Assembly (NCBI GenBank): GCA_963768025.1
Contig: CAVYGM010000012.1
Coordinates: 62,001 to 126,000, forward strand
From: CAVYGM01 sp963768025
GTDB taxonomy: Bacteria > Bacteroidota > Bacteroidia > Cytophagales > Spirosomataceae
DNA: 64,000 nt
Direction: 5' to 3'
The notes beneath the pieces are model-generated. The model was not told the DNA's origin. It saw nothing but the letters and a program-made list of their open reading frames with translations, and ran no database searches. The stretch's first letter is position 1. Each line of letters starts with the position of its first letter. Of the stretch, positions 54,664 to 63,894 are shown piece after piece. A program made the position numbers and the translations under genes.

Positions 54664-54706
54664 GAAAGATCAGCCATTAGCGTAGCTGCCGATGACCTTT
54701 CTCCGT

Positions 54707-55774
54707 CTATACCTTCACTGTCCAGCCGAATACATCCTCTTCTTTGCCGGTGCGAATATCCGTGAGGAAACGGCTGGCGCGGGTTACGAACGAATTCTCA
54801 TCCACCTCAGGAAGTTGGTAATCCACACCTTCGTAGCCAATAACGGCAAAGGGCGAGATCACCACCGCGGTACCCGCACCAAATGCGGCTTCGAGACGAT
54901 TTTCCGTCAGGGCCTGAATCACTTCCTTGATATCAACCTTACGTTCTTCCACCACCATACCCCAGTGACGGGCTATCTCCACAATGCTCTTGCGGGTAAT
55001 GCCGTCCAGGATCGTGTCCGATACGGCGGGCGTTACCAGCTTGCCATCGATCACGAACATGACGTTCATCGTACCCGACTCCTCCACAAAGGTATGCTCC
55101 TTGGCGTCGGTCCAGATCAGCTGGTCGTAGCCCTGCTGCTGCGCCAACTTGGTGGGGTACAGCGAAGCGGCGTAATTACCGGCGCACTTGGCTCCTCCCA
55201 CACCTCCTTCGGCGGCCCGTATATACTGCGTCTCTACCTTTACCTTGGGGGGATTGGCATAATACGATCCGACGGGCGAAGTAAATATAATAAAGTAGTA
55301 AGTTTCGGAGGGACGAACGCCAAGATAGGCATCGGTAGCAAACATATAGGGCCGCAAGTACAGCGACTGACCCGGCTTGGAAGGTACCCAATCGGCATCC
55401 AGGCGTAAAAGTTCGGTGAGGCCACCCATAAAAAGCTCTTCGGGTACCTCAGCCATGCACATGCGGGCGGCGGAGTGGTTGAAACGCTTCCAGTTGTCGG
55501 TGGGGCGGAACAAGAGCACCTCACCTGCATCGTTTTTGTAGGCTTTCATGCCTTCAAAAATGGCCTGGCCATAGTGCAGCGCCGCCGTAACGGGGCTGAG
55601 TGACAGGTCGCCATAGGGCATAATCCGCGCGTTCTGCCACTGGCCATCGCGGTATTCGGCAATAAACATGTGGTCGGAAATATTCCGGCCAAACACCAGG
55701 TTGTTGAAGTCAACCTCCTGCAAACGCGACTTCGTCGTTTGCTGAATTTCAATTTGCAAGGTATCCGCTATCAT
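54707..55774 (-). CDS. ilvE: Branched-chain-amino-acid aminotransferase
   Basis: 355 aa. Class IV PLP enzyme: SLSPVTAALHYGQAIFEGMK, the ESGTMNVMFVIDGKLVTP loop, PLP Lys-containing GGVGGAKCAGNYAASL and DGITRKSIVEIA. It interconverts branched-chain amino acids and their 2-oxo acids. The N-terminal extension and length are typical of the Bacteroidota long IlvE. Convergent with the deacetylase. Confidence 0.95.
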   Translation of the reverse strand: MIADTLQIEIQQTTKSRLQEVDFNNLVFGRNISDHMFIAEYRDGQWQNARIMPYGDLSLSPVTAALHYGQAIFEGMKAYKNDAGEVLLFRPTDNWKRFNHSAARMCMAEVPEELFMGGLTELLRLDADWVPSKPGQSLYLRPYMFATDAYLGVRPSETYYFIIFTSPVGSYYANPPKVKVETQYIRAAEGGVGGAKCAGNYAASLYPTKLAQQQGYDQLIWTDAKEHTFVEESGTMNVMFVIDGKLVTPAVSDTILDGITRKSIVEIARHWGMVVEERKVDIKEVIQALTENRLEAAFGAGTAVVISPFAVIGYEGVDYQLPEVDENSFVTRASRFLTDIRTGKEEDVFGWTVKV

Positions 55775-55945
55775 AAGGCTTAAAAAGATTACTAGTCAGG
55801 AAATTAGAGCTAACGTTGGTTGAGGAGAAGTAGGGGCGCAATTTAGTTATTTTTTATTAATTGACTAAAAAAGTATTTAGTACAACAAGTAATTATTTAT
55901 CGAAAGGTAGCCTATCTTCCACTCTTGAAATATTTGTCTGACTAA

Positions 55946-56671
55946 ATGGTAAAGAAATCAATAAGTTCCAAAGATCTGTATTCCACAGAGTTTGTAGCAG
56001 GGTTGTTTGATAGCATGTCCGCAACTTATGGCTTTACGAATTATGTGTCTTCTTTTGGGTTTACAGAAAAATGGCGACATCGCTGTATTGAGCAGCTCCC
56101 GCATCATCCCCGGCCAATGCGGGGTTATGACCTTATGACAGGTATGGGAGAGCTATGGGCGTCTTTAACTCCCAGATTTACAGAAGCGGAAGTGATCGGG
56201 ATCGATATTTCGCCGCTTATGCTGGCCCAGGCTATCCGAAAAATAGAGAGCTACCCCTATACTATTACTTTGCTCCAGACGGATGTGCTTTCAAATGACC
56301 TTCCCGCGAATTCTGCTGATTTTATCATTTCTTCATTTGGATTGAAAACCTTCAGCACCCATCAGCTCGAACAGCTGGCCGCCGAGGTCGACCGGCTATT
56401 GAAGCCTGGGGGGGTATTTTCCTTTGTAGAAATTTCAATGCCTCAGAATCGTATTCGTCCCTTTTATATGTTTTATTTGAAGCGGGTTATACCGTTGGTT
56501 GGAAAATTATTTCAGGGAGATGCCGAAAACTACCGAATGCTGGGAGTGTATACGGAGAAATTTAGAGATTGTACTGTATTTTGCAAATTACTGAAAGACA
56601 AGGGGCTAAGCGTGAATCTGACGAGCTATTTTGCAGGCTGCGCTACCGGCGTTTTTGGACAAAAGGTATGA
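55946..56671 (+). CDS. Class I SAM-dependent methyltransferase (UbiE-like)
   Basis: 241 aa. SAM-binding motif I YDLMTGMGELWASL, EVIGIDISPLML, LLQTDVLSNDLPANSADFII and SSFGLKTFSTHQLEQLAAEV with LKPGGVFSFVEIS, the pattern of UbiE/COQ5 methyltransferases. Substrate unknown; as a menaquinone methyltransferase is expected elsewhere, this is likely a specialised relative. It is more AT-rich than its neighbours and has no operon partner. Confidence 0.85.
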   Translation: MVKKSISSKDLYSTEFVAGLFDSMSATYGFTNYVSSFGFTEKWRHRCIEQLPHHPRPMRGYDLMTGMGELWASLTPRFTEAEVIGIDISPLMLAQAIRKIESYPYTITLLQTDVLSNDLPANSADFIISSFGLKTFSTHQLEQLAAEVDRLLKPGGVFSFVEISMPQNRIRPFYMFYLKRVIPLVGKLFQGDAENYRMLGVYTEKFRDCTVFCKLLKDKGLSVNLTSYFAGCATGVFGQKV

Positions 56672-56800
56672 CCGATAGTTTGAGGGATAGTATGTCGATC
56701 GACCGGCCATTGGCTGGGTGTAGTTTTTATAAGGTAAAATAGTATATTGGTTCAGGAAATATACGTGTCCAAATTCCTACTCAAAACTTACTAAAACACT

Positions 56801-57649
56801 ATGCGCTGGCAGGATTTACGAAGAAGTAGCAACGTCGAAGATCGCCGGGGGCGATCAGGGGGCGGAAAAGTAGCCCTGGGTGGCCTCGGGGTGGTCATTG
56901 TGGTGGTTCTGGGTCTGTTAACCGGGCAGGATCCCGGAGAAATACTGTCTAACATTCAGGGCGATCAGTCGCAGGAGCAGGTAGGTACCCAGCCCGTCGG
57001 CCCGCGGCCTGACGATCAGATGGCCGACTTCGTGACGGCCGTGCTGGGCAGTACCGAAGATGTATGGGGAAAAATATACGCCGAAAATAACGCCCAATAC
57101 CAGGCTCCAAGTCTGCAAATATTCGACAACGCCACGCAGGGCGCCTGCGGGAGTGCCTCGGCGGCCATGGGGCCGTTTTACTGTCCGGCCGATCAGAAAG
57201 TATACATTGACCTATCTTTTTGTGATCTGTTGCGGGAGCGCTTTAAGGCTCCCGGCGAATTCGCCGTGGCGTATGTGGTAGCCCACGAAGTAGGCCACCA
57301 CGTCCAAAACCTGATGGGAATTACGGATCAGGTCCAGCAGCAACGGCGACGGCTGAGCGAAACCGATTATAACAAGCTCTCGGTTCAACTGGAATTACAG
57401 GCCGATTTTCTGGCTGGGGTGTGGGCTAACCACGCCGACGAAATGCAGAACATCCTGGAACCCGGCGACCTCGAAGCTGCTCTCACCGCTGCGAATGCCA
57501 TTGGCGATGACAAGCTCCAGAAGCAGTCACAAGGCTACGTGGTGCCCGATGCCTTTACGCACGGTAGCTCGCAGCAACGGATGTTCTGGTTCAAGAAAGG
57601 ATACCAGACCGGCGACCTGAATCAGGGAAGAATCGAGGATATTCGGTAA
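56801..57649 (+). CDS. YpfJ-like neutral zinc metallopeptidase
   Basis: 282 aa. Typical N-terminus MRWQDLRRSSNVEDRRG, one transmembrane helix (about 27-45), a SGSACG-like CGSASAAMGPFYCPADQKVY and zincin motif HEVGHHVQN with downstream LELQADFLAGVWA supplying the third ligand. Family of membrane-anchored putative peptidases with unknown substrates. Full length. It ends 47 bp before the SNF2 gene, so joint transcription is possible. Confidence 0.92.
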   Translation: MRWQDLRRSSNVEDRRGRSGGGKVALGGLGVVIVVVLGLLTGQDPGEILSNIQGDQSQEQVGTQPVGPRPDDQMADFVTAVLGSTEDVWGKIYAENNAQYQAPSLQIFDNATQGACGSASAAMGPFYCPADQKVYIDLSFCDLLRERFKAPGEFAVAYVVAHEVGHHVQNLMGITDQVQQQRRRLSETDYNKLSVQLELQADFLAGVWANHADEMQNILEPGDLEAALTAANAIGDDKLQKQSQGYVVPDAFTHGSSQQRMFWFKKGYQTGDLNQGRIEDIR

Positions 57650-57696
57650 CTTGGGACTTTTGGCACCTGATCTACTGACTATCCTGTCCGGATGTA

Positions 57697-60651
57697 TTGC
57701 CCTGCATGAACGAAGAAAACCTCCCGTACGCCCCTTTCCGCAAATCCAATTTCTCAGATAGCCCCGGTAATGTAGACACCGGGAATGAAGCCTTACTGGC
57801 CAAGTACCTGGCCGCCAAAGACCAGACCGATGTAGCCAACCCCTTTGTGAGGCGGATTGTAGTCATTGGTAAACATAGGTACTATGATCTGTTTACGGCT
57901 CAGCTCATGGAAAGTCCGCTGGGCCCCGGTGGGGAGCTGAAAGGTCCGTTTACGCCCATCAACCCCATGGATCTGGTATGGACCACGCAGCGCCCGGACG
58001 AACTGAAATTTTACGCTGCCATCGCCCGTTTTCAAGGGGTATACGAAAAATCGCTAACCGATACCGAAGGCCTGCGGGCGTTGATCAGCAACCCGTTTCG
58101 TTTTTCCTTTTACTACCACGATGGACGGGTGTCGGACAAGATAACTCCGCGCTCGCTCACGTTTGTACAACTCAGTCAGCCAGATATAGATTTCAAAATA
58201 CAGGTAAGCCTGGGCGAAACCCACTACCATGTACATAGCGAGTTGAAAGTTGGGGGAAACTTCTGCTCCTTGTACCAGCTGGAAATCCGGTTCGATCATT
58301 TTCTGGTGCTGGATGATCATTGGTACCTATGTCCGTCGGGCCCGGTACGGGATGCCGTTGCCTACTTCAAAAAGCACAACAACTCCATTATCCTCAACCA
58401 GGATGCCTTTTTCTCGTTCCAGCAGGAAGTGCTTTCAGAGATGGAAACCCACGTCACCGTAAAGCATACCTACCTCAAACCCGCCACTAAGGCGCAGCGC
58501 TGGAAAGCGGGTTTCGACGAGCTGCCCGAAAAGCTGGTGTACCTGTCGGATTTGGGCAACTACGTGCTAATCAATCCGGTGATGCGGTACGGCGAAGCGG
58601 AAATTCCTGTATTGACCAAACGGCAGATCTACGCGCTGGATAAAGCCGGGAATCCCTTCGGGATTGAGCGCGATACCCGGGCCGAAGATGAGTTTGTTTC
58701 CCTGATTGTGCGGCAGCATCCCGACTTCCTGGAACAATTGGAAAATCCGCTGCTATATTTCTACCTGCACAAAACCCGCTTCCTGGACGAGGAATGGTTT
58801 CTAGAAGTATTTGAGGAATGGACGTTTCATGAGGTTACGGTCTTGGGCTTCAATGACCTGAAAGGAAACAAGCTCAGCGCTCATAAGGCCAAAGTGAACA
58901 TTCAGGTGATCAGCGGCCTCAACTGGTTCAATGCGCTCATTGATGTGAAGTTTGGCAAGAAAAAAGCATCGCTCAAACAACTGCACAAATCCGTCAAAAA
59001 CAAAAATAAGTTCGTGCAGCTGGACGACGGCACGCTGGGTATCCTGCCGGAGGAGTGGCTGCACAAGCTGGATACTTACTTTGCGACCGGTCAGGTGGAA
59101 GATGAGGTCATTCAGATTTCTAAAATCAACTACCGCACCATTACCGAGCTGTACGATGCTTCCATGCTGGACGAAGAGGTACGGACGGAGGTACATCTGT
59201 ACCAGTCGCGCCTGTCCGATTTTGAATCCATCACGCCCGCGCCTATCCCCGAAGGACTGCGGGCTACCCTGCGCCCCTACCAGCGGCAGGGATTGAGCTG
59301 GCTCAATTTTCTGGATGATTTCAATTTTGGTGGTGTCCTTGCCGACGACATGGGCCTGGGCAAAACCGTGCAGATTATCGCCTTCATCCTGCTGCAACGG
59401 GAAAAAGTGGAGCATAACACCAACCTGCTGGTGGTACCTACCTCGCTGATTCATAACTGGCAGGAGGAGATTGAGAAGTTTGCACCCAGTATCCGGGTGC
59501 ATGTACTGCACGGCCCCAGCCGCGCCCGCACGGCGGCCCGTTTCGACGAGTACGAGCTGATCATCACCACCTACGGTACGCTGATCTCGGATATCATTTT
59601 TCTGAAAAAGTACCGGTTCAACTACATCTTTCTGGACGAATCGCAGAATATCAAGAATATCTCCTCGCAGCGCTACAAGGCCGCGCGGTTGTTGCAGGCC
59701 CGCAACCGCATCGCCATCTCGGGTACGCCCATCGAGAACAATACTTTCGACATCTACGCGCAGCTGTCGTTTGCCTGTCCGGGCTTGCTGGGTACCCGTG
59801 CCTACTTCCGGCATACCTACGCCATCCCCATCGACCGGTTTAAGGAAAAGCGCAGCGCCGAGCGGTTGCAGGCGGTGATCAAGCCCTTCGTGCTGCGACG
59901 AACCAAGAAGGAAGTAGCCCAGGAACTACCCGAAAAAACGGAGGTAGTTCTCTACTGCGAAATGGGCGCCGAGCAACGCAAGCTGTACGACTCCTACGAG
60001 CGGGAGTTCCGCGATTATATCTCTTCGAATATGGAGGAGGAAATCCAGAAAAACGGCATGCACGTGCTGCGGGGTATTACCAAGCTTCGGCAAATCTGCA
60101 ACTCGCCGCTCCTGATCGAAGACGAAAAGCTGTACGGCGATAGCTCCACCAAGATCGAGCAGCTAATGGAGAAACTGCGGGCCATTACGCCCAACCACAA
60201 GGTGCTGGTGTTCTCGCAGTTCGTGTCCATGCTAGACTTGATCAAAAAGGAACTGTACCGCGAAAAGATTGAATATGCCTATCTGACGGGCAGCACCCGC
60301 AATCGCCCCGAGGTGATCCGGCAGTTTCAGGAAGAAGACGCCACGCGTGTATTCCTGATCAGCCTCAAAGCCGGGGGCACGGGCCTCAACCTCACCGCCG
60401 CCGACTACGTGTTTCTGGTCGATCCGTGGTGGAACCCCGCCGTCGAAAACCAGGCCATCGACCGCAGCTACCGTATCGGCCAGCAGAAAAACGTCATCGC
60501 CGTTCGGCTTATTTGCCCCGATACGGTGGAAGAAAAGATCATGGTCATGCAGCAGAACAAGGCGAAGCTGGCTGGGGATTTGATTACGGAGGGGGATGGG
60601 TTTTTCCGTTCGCTGGGGAAGGAGGGGTTGTTGGGGTTGGTTGGGGGGTGA
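57697..60651 (+). CDS. SNF2-family helicase (Swi2/Snf2 ATPase)
   Basis: 984 aa. About 530 residues of N-terminal sequence of the Bacteroidota SNF2 type, then the helicase core: Q motif LRPYQRQGLSWL, Walker A DDMGLGKTVQ, VVPTSLIHNW, DEAH-like FLDESQNIKN, SGTPIEN, then the C lobe with VFSQFVSMLDLI, LKAGGTGLNLTAAD and RSYRIGQQKNV. An ATP-driven DNA translocase, probably in transcription or repair (RapA-like). Its last 264 bp (60388-60651) recur as a truncated copy at 62571-62870. Confidence 0.94.
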   Translation: MPCMNEENLPYAPFRKSNFSDSPGNVDTGNEALLAKYLAAKDQTDVANPFVRRIVVIGKHRYYDLFTAQLMESPLGPGGELKGPFTPINPMDLVWTTQRPDELKFYAAIARFQGVYEKSLTDTEGLRALISNPFRFSFYYHDGRVSDKITPRSLTFVQLSQPDIDFKIQVSLGETHYHVHSELKVGGNFCSLYQLEIRFDHFLVLDDHWYLCPSGPVRDAVAYFKKHNNSIILNQDAFFSFQQEVLSEMETHVTVKHTYLKPATKAQRWKAGFDELPEKLVYLSDLGNYVLINPVMRYGEAEIPVLTKRQIYALDKAGNPFGIERDTRAEDEFVSLIVRQHPDFLEQLENPLLYFYLHKTRFLDEEWFLEVFEEWTFHEVTVLGFNDLKGNKLSAHKAKVNIQVISGLNWFNALIDVKFGKKKASLKQLHKSVKNKNKFVQLDDGTLGILPEEWLHKLDTYFATGQVEDEVIQISKINYRTITELYDASMLDEEVRTEVHLYQSRLSDFESITPAPIPEGLRATLRPYQRQGLSWLNFLDDFNFGGVLADDMGLGKTVQIIAFILLQREKVEHNTNLLVVPTSLIHNWQEEIEKFAPSIRVHVLHGPSRARTAARFDEYELIITTYGTLISDIIFLKKYRFNYIFLDESQNIKNISSQRYKAARLLQARNRIAISGTPIENNTFDIYAQLSFACPGLLGTRAYFRHTYAIPIDRFKEKRSAERLQAVIKPFVLRRTKKEVAQELPEKTEVVLYCEMGAEQRKLYDSYEREFRDYISSNMEEEIQKNGMHVLRGITKLRQICNSPLLIEDEKLYGDSSTKIEQLMEKLRAITPNHKVLVFSQFVSMLDLIKKELYREKIEYAYLTGSTRNRPEVIRQFQEEDATRVFLISLKAGGTGLNLTAADYVFLVDPWWNPAVENQAIDRSYRIGQQKNVIAVRLICPDTVEEKIMVMQQNKAKLAGDLITEGDGFFRSLGKEGLLGLVGG

Positions 60652-60750
60652 TTTTTGAGGGCTTTAATTTTTATGCAGGAATGTCTTATAAAATGATCTC
60701 TTATATTATTTTATAGTATATTGATAGTCAGTGTGTTGTATTTTTTATAT

Positions 60751-60788
60751 TTATACTTCTCTTATACTTCTCTTATACTTCTCTTATA
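60751..60788. repeat. 11-bp tandem repeats at the end of the AlbA_2 gene
   Basis: Three exact units of TTATACTTCTC (60751-60783) and a fourth partial unit that includes the stop codon of the minus-strand gene. Confidence 0.85.
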
Positions 60789-62445
60789 TTTTTAGTACCC
60801 AATTGGGCTTTGCATCTGACCCTTCGTTTGTAATAATAGCATTTCGTCGAAGCTCAGAAAGAAGATTTGTGATCTTGATTTTCCTTTGCTTATCATCCAT
60901 CCATTCTGGCAGTTTATTCCACAGCAGATCATCAACATCGCTACGATCTACACTTCCATGCTCTTTGATTGCCTTCTCTATAAGGTCAAGATAATACCGT
61001 TTATCGAAAGCCCTGTTTTTAGTGTATGCAGCCTTTTGTCCAGCTTTTTGCGCCACTTTGAGCGCGATGAAGTAATTAGGTTTTCTGCCTTCCAGTAACT
61101 TTTTCGCTTTGAGGTGTTTCTCTTCGTACTCATTCAGCGGGAGTTTTTTCTGTACTTTATCCAGCATCATGATTTCATCGAGTGTCAAATCTTTATTTCT
61201 GGCTAACACGTGGGCGTAATCCAAATCGAGTACCTTTCCAATAATGGTCACTTTCACCCTTCCGCCACTCAAATCATAGTCAGGCATAGGGAATAAACGC
61301 TCTCGCTGATAATTGAAAATCTTCCTGATACCACCTCCCGCTGTATCGACCATTTTCAGGTTGAACATAGCAGTCGCTAAAAAACGATTGCGGTAGTGTT
61401 CCTCCGGGGCATCATCTTTTACTACTCGTTCCACACTTCCCGGAATAAAACTGCCCAGATTGGTGAATATGAGCTGATCATCCATTTCCACTACGTTAAT
61501 TCTTCCGTGTTTGGTGTAATCCTGATGGGCTATACAATTATTGAGGGCTTCCCGAATAACATAAGGTTCATACTGATTGACCTCGTCTGGGAATAAGGTA
61601 TCCTCTTTTATGTAACGATATTTCAGATTGCGGATTTTGGCATATACGTTATCAACGGCCAGTAGCAATGGACAACCCACAATCATGTAGTCTTTATCGT
61701 TTCCCAGAGCATCTTTCAGTAGCCAGCGTATCTTGGCTTCGGCAGGATTGATGAAATGTTCAGATTCTTCTTTGCCAAGCAAAATAATCGCTGTACGCGT
61801 GATTCTACCCTTGATGGTAAGTTTTGCCTTGTTCAAAAAGGTTGTATCGTCCCATGTATCTACTTCCGGAGCCTTCTCAGGAAATTTGTTTTTGTAATTG
61901 ACTCTTGCTACCTCAATAGCTCCTTCGTCCAAATCATCCAGGTCAGCATTTGGTACAATGGCAGCACTCCAGTCTGTTGTGGTAGCTTGTGCCCGTATTC
62001 GTTCAATCTCTTCCAGATTCAGAGGTGCCAGTTCTTCACTGTCCCGGCCATAGTAGTGTCCGTCAAAAGCAACTGGAATGCCTTTGGGCGCGGCAGGAAT
62101 TTCAAACATCACCACTCTGCCTTCTGGCAGATTTAGTTCGTAGATTTCAATGAAAGTAATGCGATTGGTGGATTTATTGGCTATTTCCCCTTTCAAACTA
62201 TCCAGATCTTTTCTGTTAGTACGAAAAAGACTACCAACTATCGAATGACGTCTGTTTTCAATACCAAATACCAGCCACGCATGAGATTTCCCTTTCAAAT
62301 TAGCCTCATTGCTCAGTGCTGAGAAGTACTTGCCTAATTTTGTAAAGTCATAGCTATTTTTTGCTTCCTTAAATTCAACGACTTCGTTTTCAGTAGCTAA
62401 ACTGCGGAGTTGTTCAAGAGTTTCTTTCAGTTCGGATAATGTCAT
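60784..62445 (-). CDS. AlbA_2 (Schlafen-type) and HATPase_c_4 protein
   Basis: 553 aa from the ATG at 62445. N-terminal AlbA_2 DNA/RNA-binding domain (about 10-155: ENEVVEFKEAKNSYDFTKLG, HAWLVFGIENRRHS, HYYGRDSEELAPL). Then a RecG-like/GHKL ATPase segment (about 310-410) with EALNNCIAHQDYTKHGRINV and LIFTNLGSFIPGSVERVV, and a C-terminal winged-helix-like region. These transcription-regulator-like genes are common in mobile and defence-associated regions; activity unproven. Clearly more AT-rich than its surroundings, and it lies between SNF2 and a duplicated SNF2 3' fragment, so horizontal acquisition is likely. Confidence 0.88.
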   Translation of the reverse strand: MTLSELKETLEQLRSLATENEVVEFKEAKNSYDFTKLGKYFSALSNEANLKGKSHAWLVFGIENRRHSIVGSLFRTNRKDLDSLKGEIANKSTNRITFIEIYELNLPEGRVVMFEIPAAPKGIPVAFDGHYYGRDSEELAPLNLEEIERIRAQATTTDWSAAIVPNADLDDLDEGAIEVARVNYKNKFPEKAPEVDTWDDTTFLNKAKLTIKGRITRTAIILLGKEESEHFINPAEAKIRWLLKDALGNDKDYMIVGCPLLLAVDNVYAKIRNLKYRYIKEDTLFPDEVNQYEPYVIREALNNCIAHQDYTKHGRINVVEMDDQLIFTNLGSFIPGSVERVVKDDAPEEHYRNRFLATAMFNLKMVDTAGGGIRKIFNYQRERLFPMPDYDLSGGRVKVTIIGKVLDLDYAHVLARNKDLTLDEIMMLDKVQKKLPLNEYEEKHLKAKKLLEGRKPNYFIALKVAQKAGQKAAYTKNRAFDKRYYLDLIEKAIKEHGSVDRSDVDDLLWNKLPEWMDDKQRKIKITNLLSELRRNAIITNEGSDAKPNWVLKI

Positions 62446-62570
62446 TCTTGCTTTTTTGAATATGCGGTGCTGCTTCCACGGCATTTGGTTGTCGCTTATG
62501 TATCTTTAAGCCATCCCGCCCAAACGTTGAGAATAACTTTGTGTAAATATAGTAAATAGCATAGGTAATC

Positions 62571-62870
62571 AACCTCACCGCCGACTACGTCTCCCTCGTA
62601 GATCTCGTAGACCCCTGGTGGAACCCCGCCGTCGAAAACCAGGCCATCGACCGCAGTTATCGCATCGGTCAGCAAAAAAACGTCATCGCCGTCCGCCTCA
62701 TTTGCCCCGATACGGTGGAAGAAAAGATCATGGTCATGCAGCAGAACAAGGCGAAGCTGGCTGGGGATTTGATTACGGAGGGGGATGGGTTTTTCCGATC
62801 GCTGGGGAAGAAGGGGTTGTTAGGGTTGGTTGGGGGTAGGATAGTACTCTGTCAAGTTAAAGACTGCTAA
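62571..62870 (+). pseudogene. Truncated 3' end of a SNF2-family gene
   Basis: In-frame remnant encoding NLTADYVSLVDLVDPWWNPA through RSYRIGQQKNVIAVRLICPD and a terminus like that of the intact gene, with no start or upstream domains. It aligns with 60388-60651: a 98-bp block (62700-62797 against 60511-60608) is identical, while the 5' part differs mostly at synonymous sites and by a small in-frame insertion. Same direction as the SNF2 gene. A relic of a tandem paralogue or of an insertion event. Confidence 0.85.
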
Positions 62871-62893
62871 CCACCGGTTGTAAACCGGCGGTA
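62867..62893. repeat. Short imperfect inverted repeat after the SNF2 fragment
   Basis: CCACCGGTT-GT-AAACCGGCGG forms a GC-rich stem with one mismatch immediately past the fragment. It could be a terminator or the end of a lost element. Confidence 0.4.
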
Positions 62894-62964
62894 GCGGGCA
62901 AAGCAGTGGTACGAATCGCCTGACCGGAATGGAATTCCCAATACACCTTCCTCCTGTTGTGAAT

Positions 62965-63837
62965 TTACTGGATCACTTCTGCGCCTTCCGGCATATCAAA
63001 ATATGCATTCTGAACGGTGGAATCGAACTTTATGTCATCGACTGTAATGTCGGTGATGTACTCCCCGGCCTGCTCATCCTCGGTGAGCCAATAGGTATGG
63101 TAACCAGTGGCCAACTCTATCCTATCCACGACAGTCATGCCCTGAATCTCCATCAGTTTTTCGGGAGCATGTTTTCCTTTTTCAAAGTATCCGGGATACG
63201 AAACAATGTAGCGGATGATGGCCAGCTTGTGATTCTGTTTGCCGAAATACAGCACGTAGTAATCGTCCGGTGCGTTGCCGGTGCCGGGAGCAAAGGTAAC
63301 CTTGATGGCATCGTAGGTTCTGCCTTTGTGTGATTTGTCGGCCAGCTTTTCGAGCCGTACCCCTTCCCCATCCAGCACAAAGGGCTGACCCAGAAAATAG
63401 TAAGGCGTCAGGGCCCAAAATTTCATATCAAAGGGAAACGATGTCGAATCTTTGACTTGTTTCCAGGTTTTTTCGCCCGTCCAGCCGAATTCTTGGGTCT
63501 GATCCGTGGCGTGTTGATGCCGGGCTTTGTTACTCCATGTGTCAATAGTCTGGTAGGTGTTGCGGACGGTACTGCCATCGAGGGGCACATAATTGAAGTG
63601 AAACGATAAAGGTCCATTACTGTACCACTTTTCCAGACCCCCGTGGGCTTCCATCGCCTGCCACACAATTTTGCCTGCTTCGGTGCTGTCCAGCCGCTGC
63701 CTTGCTTTTTCGACCCGGTCGTTAATCCAGGATTCGGGTTTTAGAGCGCTTTGATTGGTCGGTGAGCTGGACGGGTTGGTACATCTGTTAAAAGTTAGTA
63801 CAACAACAAGTAATAGGGCACGGAATATATAGGTCAC
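62965..63837 (-). CDS. DUF6503-like lipoprotein
   Basis: 290 aa. Signal with lipoprotein cysteine (LLVVVLTFNRCTNPSS), then a beta-rich body resembling the LolA/LolB-like fold of DUF6503 proteins: VWQAMEAHGGLEKWYSNGPL, GWTGEKTWKQVKD, YYFLGQPFVLDGEG and YYVLYFGKQNHKLAIIRYI. Secreted to the periplasm or outer membrane; function unknown. Follows the cut gene at the window's right edge in the same direction. Confidence 0.82.
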   Translation of the reverse strand: MTYIFRALLLVVVLTFNRCTNPSSSPTNQSALKPESWINDRVEKARQRLDSTEAGKIVWQAMEAHGGLEKWYSNGPLSFHFNYVPLDGSTVRNTYQTIDTWSNKARHQHATDQTQEFGWTGEKTWKQVKDSTSFPFDMKFWALTPYYFLGQPFVLDGEGVRLEKLADKSHKGRTYDAIKVTFAPGTGNAPDDYYVLYFGKQNHKLAIIRYIVSYPGYFEKGKHAPEKLMEIQGMTVVDRIELATGYHTYWLTEDEQAGEYITDITVDDIKFDSTVQNAYFDMPEGAEVIQ

Positions 63838-63894
63838 GATTTGAAATAATTTGGTGAATTTTCAACGATGAGTTTTAGGCTAGCGGGCACTCGT

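Noticed and set aside
58801..59814. 337-codon open frame antisense to the SNF2 gene
   Set aside because: Fully inside a gene with strong helicase motifs; the antisense product has no recognisable domain.
62618..62839. 73-codon frame over the SNF2 fragment
   Set aside because: Wrong frame; the same Arg/His-rich shadow also occurs over the intact SNF2 gene end at about 60426-60716.
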